DNA from: Cephalotus follicularis
Taxonomy: Eukaryota > Streptophyta > Magnoliopsida > Oxalidales > Cephalotaceae
Reading direction: 5' to 3'
Assembly: GCA_001972305.1 (NCBI GenBank)
Contig: BDDD01005142.1
Location: forward strand, 20,311 to 84,310
Length of the DNA: 64,000 nucleotides
The notes below the pieces were generated by a model that made no database searches, had not been told where the DNA came from, and worked only from the letters and a program-made list of their open reading frames with translations. The translations under genes and the position numbers were made by a program. Shown here piece after piece: positions 57,281 to 64,000 of the stretch (the stretch's first letter is position 1; every line of letters starts with the position of its first letter).

Positions 57281-60200
57281 TGTCACACCCCGTTTTCCAA
57301 AAAGACATATGGCAGTAGCAATTAACATAAATAATCCGGCTTAACCAATTTTACGATAAATTTAAACCTTTTAAACAGATACATCAATTGCGGAAGCCTT
57401 TAAAAATCCGAACAAACAACGTAACACGCATCCCATATTAAGTGTAACAACAAAACAACATCATTGTTAACTGCTCAAGAAACGGAGCGTGATATAACCT
57501 TCATTTAAACCATAAATATCTCCCATAGAGAAGTTCACATATATAAATCAATTACCAAAGCATTGTTCAAAAACCCCAAATACAATATCCAAATTGATCA
57601 AGTACAAAACATCGTCCTCTCCAACATGAGTAGAATTATCATAAAACAAAAACAGCTTAAACAACCTTCAGATAGCAGCTCCCGAAATAGCTTTAACCGC
57701 ACTTGTCCGATTATCTCTGTCAATCTGAAACAGTAGGGGGTTAGCCTTTGTCCTCACTCGGCTAAGCATAAAATACATTTTGGGATCAAGCAATGAATGA
57801 CATGAAATGAATGCATTCATGATGCAGTAAGTGAATAACATAGGATATACATGAACACATATATACATCCGCAAGCAGGTATCACCCGAGGGTCACAATA
57901 GCACAAACACGAGACTATCCCCAAAGGGGCAAGATACAACGATCAGGTCACTAAGGACCCATCAAGCCAGATCAAAGTTGCTGACACCCAGGCTCAACAA
58001 CCGGTTACTTACACAGCAATGCTTAGTAATCAAAAGGGAGTCCCTAGCTACCTGCTCAACAGAGCTCAGTAACCATTGCGTGGAATACCCCTAGCTACTT
58101 ACTCAACAGAGCTTAGTGGCTACCGTATACGGAACTTCCAACTACTTTCCCAACAGGTCTCAGTAGTGGGATTCCTGGCTACTTACCCAACAGAGCATAG
58201 TAACTCCAAACAAGCCATCACAAGTAATTATCAAAAGAATACTTGCAAACAAACATCCCAAAAGGGCATTAGTCCGTTTAAACACAGTTTACCGTTTCAG
58301 CTACTCACCCAACAGAGTTTAGTAATTTCACAGTCCTTTTAAAGTATTTTATAAGTATGAATTCTTGAAACATTATATATTTTGCCCAAAATACAAGGGT
58401 CCCTTTTCAATCCTTTTCAAGTAGTTTTAGTGTATCATAAAATACTTAAAAACAAAACATTAAAATGTATTCCGATCCTCCGAAAATACTCATTTCCATA
58501 TAACATAAATTTAATTATGTAAAACCATTTCGCAATCCTTTTGAAGAGTATACATCTCCGTCACAAATCCATTTCAAGTAAATTATTATGTATAGAATAC
58601 TTGACAACATTACATTTATTCAAAATGTATAACTAGTCCTTTTGTGCAGTATTTATTTCGTATACATAGTTCCAATCATTTGAAATAATTTTTCACGGTC
58701 CTTTTAGGAAAATATATTTTTACGCACAACATCATATACACATTTCTCAAATCATAAATCATTTAAGAAATCATGAGACATCACAATAATCAATTCACAG
58801 TGGTATGCAATGCAGACATATGCTCAAACAAGCCTAGAGTCATCTCTAGAGTCGTTCCGGAGCCAACGATTCCAAATTGGGTCAAACCGTACAAACCAGG
58901 AGGAAAGACGTCGATGTCTTTGCCCCAACGCGTCGATGTCCATTGCCCCAAAAGTGTCGAGGTCTACCTTCAAGGTCAGTGCTTACAACAATACGAATCG
59001 CGTCAACGTTTTCCCATAGACGTCGATGCCTTCAAGCCAAAATCCTTAGGCGTCGATGTTCTTCACAACGCATCGACGTTAAGGTAGGAACCTTAACACG
59101 TCCTCGCGTTATGTGCAAAACCCAATGCATAGAAACAAAAGACGTCGATGCCTTCCATAGACGTCAATGTTTAAGTGATACCAGCAGGCATCAATTCGTC
59201 CAATCTCCATTTCCAAGGAAGAAACATCCTCCATCCACGCATGCAAACTTCTAGATGTATTGCTCACAGTGTAACATGCACAACAGATTATCCACGTATA
59301 TGACCAGATCATCAACCCACCAGAAATCTAAAAAGTCCAGAAGGCAAAATTGCGTTCTGCAAATGTTTGAAATAGACATCGACACTTAACTAAGGCGTCG
59401 ACGTCTATTGCCTCATCACATAAAGACGTCGATGTTTACTACAAAAGCGTCGATGTTTTAAGAGCACAGAACACTGTCTCTTCCATAAACCACCAAAACA
59501 GGAACATAAAATCCAATTATACACGCAGTCTAACATGGGATTCATACAGAATTCAACACGCATGCATAGTCTACTCAACCAGGTGTTCGTTTATCAAACA
59601 AACATCCTAATCAACTCCAGAACAAGCATGCAATTCATGCATTTCATTCATGGCAGGGCATTAGCTTTGAACTCAAAAGTGCACATATACTTCCCCTACC
59701 TCTGGTTTCAAGTTAGAAACCTTGTAAGTCCACCTCTTTGAGTTCCAAGGGTTGATCACAGCAGCTCCAAGGTTGTCCCGTTGCTTCCAGCTTCCAGCTC
59801 CAAGTTTCCCAAAGCTCCATTGGTCCTGTAATGGAGGAAGTGTTTATCTCTCCTCACTGTTCTCCTTAACGCTCAGGTGTTTAAGCAGACAAGCAGGGAA
59901 GAGAGAGCATTTATGCTAGGGAACTCTCTCCCCTCATCACCATTCCCGTTGCATGCATTTGCAGGTTCCATTTCCCCATTCCTTCTCTCCCCGTTTTCTT
60001 CTTTATTTTTTGTCTTTTCCTCTCTGTTTTCTGCCTTTGCAGGTGAAGATGTGTGCCCCTTTTGCATGCACAAGGTTGAGGACACGTCCTGTTGCATACC
60101 TGGTGACATTCCAGCATGCACAACACGTTGAATCTGGTGCCTGCAAAGGCCTTGGATTTCCCTTCCCTTGCACGTTATTCTATCAGTTCATAACGTGACT

Positions 60201-60568
60201 GATATTCTTTTTAAAGGCGTCGACGTCTTTCCTTAGACGTTGATGTATTTTCCTCTTTTGTACAAGGGAGTCGATGCCTTCGTCTGCATCAACGTGCATG
60301 CGCATGCATTTACGTGCGCCCCTTGTTCCCATTCGCGCCGACGTCTTTACAAAGACGTCGATCCGTTTAGTCCAAAACTGCACCGTTTTGCCTCTAATTG
60401 CACCCTTTAGAATTTCTTTATAATTCTAATCATTCCCTCTGCCAAAATCTAACCTTTTAAATTTTGGAAAGCATCATCTAAGTCATGGATCATGGCATTC
60501 CCATAAATTCAATAATAATGTTTCAATAAGATTGAAAAATAACTTGTGCAAAAATCTCAGGCGTTACA
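57281..60568 (-). mobile_element. Solo2: solo LTR related to Gyp2
   Basis: A 3,288 bp segment, TGTCACACCCCG...GGCGTTACA, flanked by a perfect TSD ATCCA (57276-57280 and 60569-60573). Its ends, the GGCTAAC/CTTAGCC block (about 57740-57775) and the TCGA-centred repeats (58900-59460 and 60213-60370) match the Gyp2 LTR, but it is longer. A looser repeat with ACTCAACAGAGCTCAGTA occurs at 58030-58330. No internal region remains. Confidence 0.92.
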
Positions 60569-62596
60569 ATCCAGTACATTACATTACACTACACTACATT
60601 AACATTGCACTACACTCAGTAAGGTCTGCCTTTATCATTTAATTACACTACATTGTAATCATTTATTACATTATATAACTCTACCATTATCATCCCTTTT
60701 AAACCCCTTTATTACCCAGTTTCCACTGCACTTATCACTAATTCCTCTGCACTTATCAACCATTTATCATTAATATAATCTTCTCTCTTTACTATTGCCA
60801 TCATCATATCAATCACTTACATTTATATATATTGTATATTAATTGCCTTTAATGCATGTAAAATGGGCTGTCGGCACACTATTAACATATATCCCATGCC
60901 ATCCTTCATCATACGATTTAGAGGACACAGTCACCTTATGGACGCATGCAGGGCATCACATAGGCGCATGCATGAACACACTTACACGCCTACTCTTCGT
61001 GGGCGCATGAATGAAGTGCTATATCAGTGCTCGAGCGCATTTCAGTGCATAGCAGTGGAGAGCTTAATCATGGCGTTGCGTGCTCGACAATGCCAGAGGA
61101 AAGCTCAGCATACAGGGTACGCATAGAATGCGCACAGGGCACTATTTGGCATTATCATTTCATGCTCTTGTCGCATGATGTCGACGTTACATGTCGCTTG
61201 GCACCATATATCCTCGGCACTTGGGCTCCTCGGCAATACACCCCAGCGCATACCTGGTTCACCACGGTGTTTGCCCAGAGAGCCACGGTTGGTTTCTCCA
61301 GCTCATGGTAGTGGTGAGCCATGCTCGGCACCCTAGGCGTTCTCAGATGAGAGTTTCGCACCACGACGATGCATGTTGGGGACGCATGCTAGCAGTAGTC
61401 GGGCGACATGGTCGACACCCCTGGTACGTAGGTTAGCAGTGTTCGGGCGTTATGGTCGGCACCTCTGGTGCTCTTGTCCTCGGGCACATGCATAGAGAAG
61501 TTGGCACACTTGTCATCATGGTCGCCATGGGAGCAGGCACCTCGGCATTACGAAAGCAGGTAGCTCGGTACCTCGGCAGTGGGTGCTCAACACCTTGGCT
61601 CCTCGGCAGTTGGTGCTCGGCACCCTTGCTCCTCGGCAATTGGTGCTCGACACCTTTGAAACCATGGGAGCTGGGGCGCACGCAGGAAGGGAGCTCGGGA
61701 GTTACAGTGCCACCTCCGCACCATTTGCAACTCAGGTAGTGGAGAGCTTGGCAACGCAATCACTTGCATGCCTAAGATACATGCAGAGGAGAGCTAGCCT
61801 CAGACGCATCGTTATGGCAGGCCTGGGGCGTTCACCGTGGAAGGCTCTAGCGTCATGCCATGCTCGGGCATGACATGTATACACACAATTCATACTTAGG
61901 ATGCATGACGATGGCATTACTCTTAAGCAGACCATGGCACGACGTCTTTGAGCATAGCACCTAGCCAAGTCTAATTATTTAATATAATCCATATACAGTG
62001 CATATGCATTCATTATATTCAGGACCCAGCTCTATATACTTGAATCCGAGCAAGGACAATATTACAGCATTCATATATCAATAAAAGCAAATTCACTGAG
62101 TAGGAAGTAGGTCCTAGCTAAATCCGACGAGATCGTTGCATAAATTCTTTTGCTCAACTCCACTTCTTAAATTTCTCCCTCCTTTGCTCCTTCGCTGGTG
62201 GCCTCCTTTCCCAAATTCATCAACAGCACCTCACATACTAACCACATCCACTTTTATAACCAATCCAAGGAAGGCTCTAGAACTTCCTACACCTTTCTAC
62301 CATTTTCTTATCAAATTGGGCTGATAAACTGCATTGGTTGGCCTAACACCCTTTTCCTCTTCCTTGGCACAAATTCAGCCCAAGGCTTTTCTTTTCCCTT
62401 TAATTCTATTTATAACAATAGGCCCAACACTTTCTTGCCTTTGAAAATTTGGCCCAAGGCTTCAACAATTTTTTTTTCCATTAATCACAGTTGGGTCCAA
62501 TACCATAAGATCCATTTAGGGCCCAGACCAGTTGCAGTCCAATACCATTAAAGTCCAATTTCTCCTTTTATATTATCTAAAATTCTGGGTATTACA
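60569..62596 (-). repeat. Gyp3 3' LTR, second piece
   Basis: Resumes after the TSD copy and ends GGGTATTACA at 62596 (LTR start on the minus strand). It begins with low-complexity ACATTACACTAC repeats (60574-60620). At 61570-61650 there are about three copies of a 30 bp unit containing GGCTCCTCGGCAGTTGGTGC. Open stretches of 60-108 codons on both strands across 60863-61968 are products of this GC-richer repeat composition, not genes. Confidence 0.82.
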
Positions 62597-62614
62597 ATCC
62601 TCCCCCCTTAAAGG
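62597..62614 (-). other. Gyp3 polypurine tract
   Basis: Minus strand TTTAAGGGGGGAGGAT abuts the LTR start, with the upstream ATCTCGGGACAAGATT context known from plant Ty3 elements. Confidence 0.85.
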
Positions 62615-62849
62615 AATCTTGTCCCGAGATTCTAGGGTCAAAACGGGTGGGGATATGTCACTTCCACATCATTTTCCCATTCTCATGTAGCTTTTCTAAT
62701 TCCATATCATTACCACAATACTTTCTATACTGAAACTTTTGCTCATTGACTGTTTCACCTTTCAGTTAAGCATTCAGACAGGAGTCTCGACATAGCTCAT
62801 GTTCGGTTCTAACTGAATTTTTTTTTTCCAGTGAAACACATGAGAAGAG

Positions 62850-63310
62850 TCGAGCTGGTCCTTCCTTAACATCAAAACATGAAAGACATTCTGTACATTC
62901 GTTAAACTGGGAGGCAAGGCAAGTCGGTAGGCGGCCATACCTACCCTTTTAGGGCTCCCAAAAGCTCCAATAAAGCAAGGAGGTAGCTTTCCTTTCTTGT
63001 CGACCCTCTTGATACCTCCAAAAAGGTGAAACCTGAAGGAAAATAGGGTGTCCCACTGCTAATTCCAGTTCTCCTCAGCGATAATCTGTATAACTTTTCA
63101 GTATATAGCACCATTTAACCGTCTTTCCTTGATCATTTTGACCTTTTTCCTCATTTTTTGTACCAACTCTGGTCCTAAAAAACTATGATTACCCATTTTG
63201 AACTAACAAAAAGGGGATCTTTCAGACTGATTATCAGCCTGGGAATGGAGAACAGTGTTGTAATACTGTCTGGCACCAAGAGTTGCTTGTAATTTTCTCA
63301 GAATCGGGAT
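62850..63310 (-). pseudogene. Gyp3 integrase remnant
   Basis: Minus strand. The core end LHSQADNQSERS (about 63235-63200; HPQTDGQSERT in relatives) and the C-terminal segment GKLPPCFIGAFGSPKRVG ... LPPSLTNVQNVFHV (about 63005-62875) are readable with frameshifts between. No chromodomain can be read before the polypurine tract. Everything upstream of the core end is absent. Confidence 0.7.
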
Positions 63311-64000
63311 GTAATAACTGATGGAATCGGATATACCGAAACCAATGTCAAAATGGACTAAGGGTGTAAGGGTGTAGAATAAAATTTTAAACACAATCAT
63401 GGCAGCGGAATAAGACCCTATAAAACAAAACTAGTCCATATTGACACGTCCACAGATCACATGGATCACCACAGCATCTACTGAATTGAATTGGTGTCAC
63501 CATTGCAAACAATAGTGACACACAAGCATGGCATAAAGAAGAAGGACCAAGATTTATACCAGTGGGTGTAGGCTCCTTCGTTCTTTGCTGCTACAAGCTT
63601 GAGTAGATTCCCTTTGATCTTCTCCAAGCCACAGGAACAACAAGCAATCCTTCCAGCAAATTCAAACTACTAGAACTCACTCTCTCTCTCACTTAGCTTA
63701 GAAAAGGAGTATTGATTATGACCAATGAAGTCAACAATCAATCCACCCTAGATAAACCTTTGCTTGGTGTATACCAGATGAAGTATCACTCACAATCTAC
63801 AGAGGAATTCGAGCTCTCAATTGCCCAGCAAAATGACTCAACCACTTTCCACACTTAACACACTCTGCAGAAAATGCCTATAACCAGCCTCATACTCTCT
63901 CTCTCAATCTCCCATTCACTCAGGATCATGGCCTTCACTCCCTAGGAGTCCGAAGCCATGATTCCCACGTTTCTAAAACGTGTCAAATCAAGAGAAACCG
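63311..64000. other. unassigned right end
   Basis: Non-coding on both strands. Composition (CT-rich tracts such as CTCTCTCTCTC at about 63681 and 63896, and TCTAAAACGTGTCAAAT near the end) resembles part of an LTR in reverse orientation, but no termini, PBS or coding remnant are visible, so I do not assign it. Confidence 0.4.

Larger units (their letters stand above)
56346..63310 (-). mobile_element. Gyp3: Ty3/gypsy element, minus strand, 3' part visible
   Basis: On the minus strand the 3' LTR runs 62596-60574 and, after Solo2, 57280-56346 (TGTAATACCC...GGCGTTACA). It is preceded by a polypurine tract and an integrase remnant. It cuts Cop4 gag at 56345. Upstream of the integrase remnant the sequence changes character at about 63310, so the element is either truncated or interrupted again. 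The TSD cannot be tested because the other end is not seen. Confidence 0.8.

Noticed and set aside
60863-61968. Cluster of overlapping open frames on both strands as a host gene
   Set aside because: It lies entirely inside the Gyp3 LTR, has no domain I recognise, and the openness follows from GC-richer repeats with a CTCGGCA core.
1-64000. tRNA or rRNA genes, organellar DNA or DNA transposons with terminal inverted repeats
   Set aside because: The TGGTATCAGAG stretches are retrotransposon primer sites, not tRNA genes. No cloverleaf, rRNA or transposase DDE or hAT signature was found by eye.

Overview
The window is plant nuclear heterochromatin made almost entirely of nested LTR retrotransposons. 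I see no intact host gene, tRNA, rRNA or CRISPR array. Del/Tekay-type Ty3 elements (chromodomain-like tail, LTRs over 2 kb), a Tat-type Ty3 element with a second RNase H and several Ty1/copia families together indicate an angiosperm, probably a eudicot; the species cannot be named from this sequence. There is one ambiguous base, N at 22476.

Layout, with labels used below. Cop1 is an old minus-strand copia whose 3' LTR (1-256 and 8856-9470), coding region (9471-12782), long leader pieces (12783-13601, 39522-39848, 42606-43569), PBS (43570-43580) and truncated 5' LTR (about 43582-44644) are spread over more than 44 kb. Into it are inserted: Gyp1 (+, 257-8855, in the 3' LTR); Gyp2 (-, 13602-39521, TSD TCACG, in the leader); Tat1 (+, 14509-30948, TSD TAACC, inside the 3' LTR of Gyp2); Solo1 (+, solo LTR 39849-42605). 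A 4.27 kb head-to-tail duplication (13095-17360 and 17361-21650) cuts across three layers: Cop1 leader, Gyp2 LTR, and Tat1 LTR plus gag.

Right of 44645 lies Cop2, a plus-strand LTR of the Cop1 family facing the Cop1 5' LTR head to head. It is split by Cop3 (+ copia, 46451-53803, TSD CATAT). Cop4 (+ copia, from 53839) follows and is cut at 56346 by Gyp3 (- Ty3), whose LTR is in turn split by Solo2 (57281-60568, TSD ATCCA). The last 0.7 kb is unassigned.

All coding regions are broken. Most in-frame stops look like CAG to TAG, CAA to TAA or CGA to TGA, as expected from deamination of methylated cytosine; three are shown directly by comparing the two copies of the duplication. The strongest points for follow-up are a spliced antisense gene inside Tat1 with its own TATA box and two GT-AG introns, a 618 bp duplication that doubled both that promoter and the polypurine tract, and arrays of palindromes centred on TCGA in the LTRs of unrelated families.
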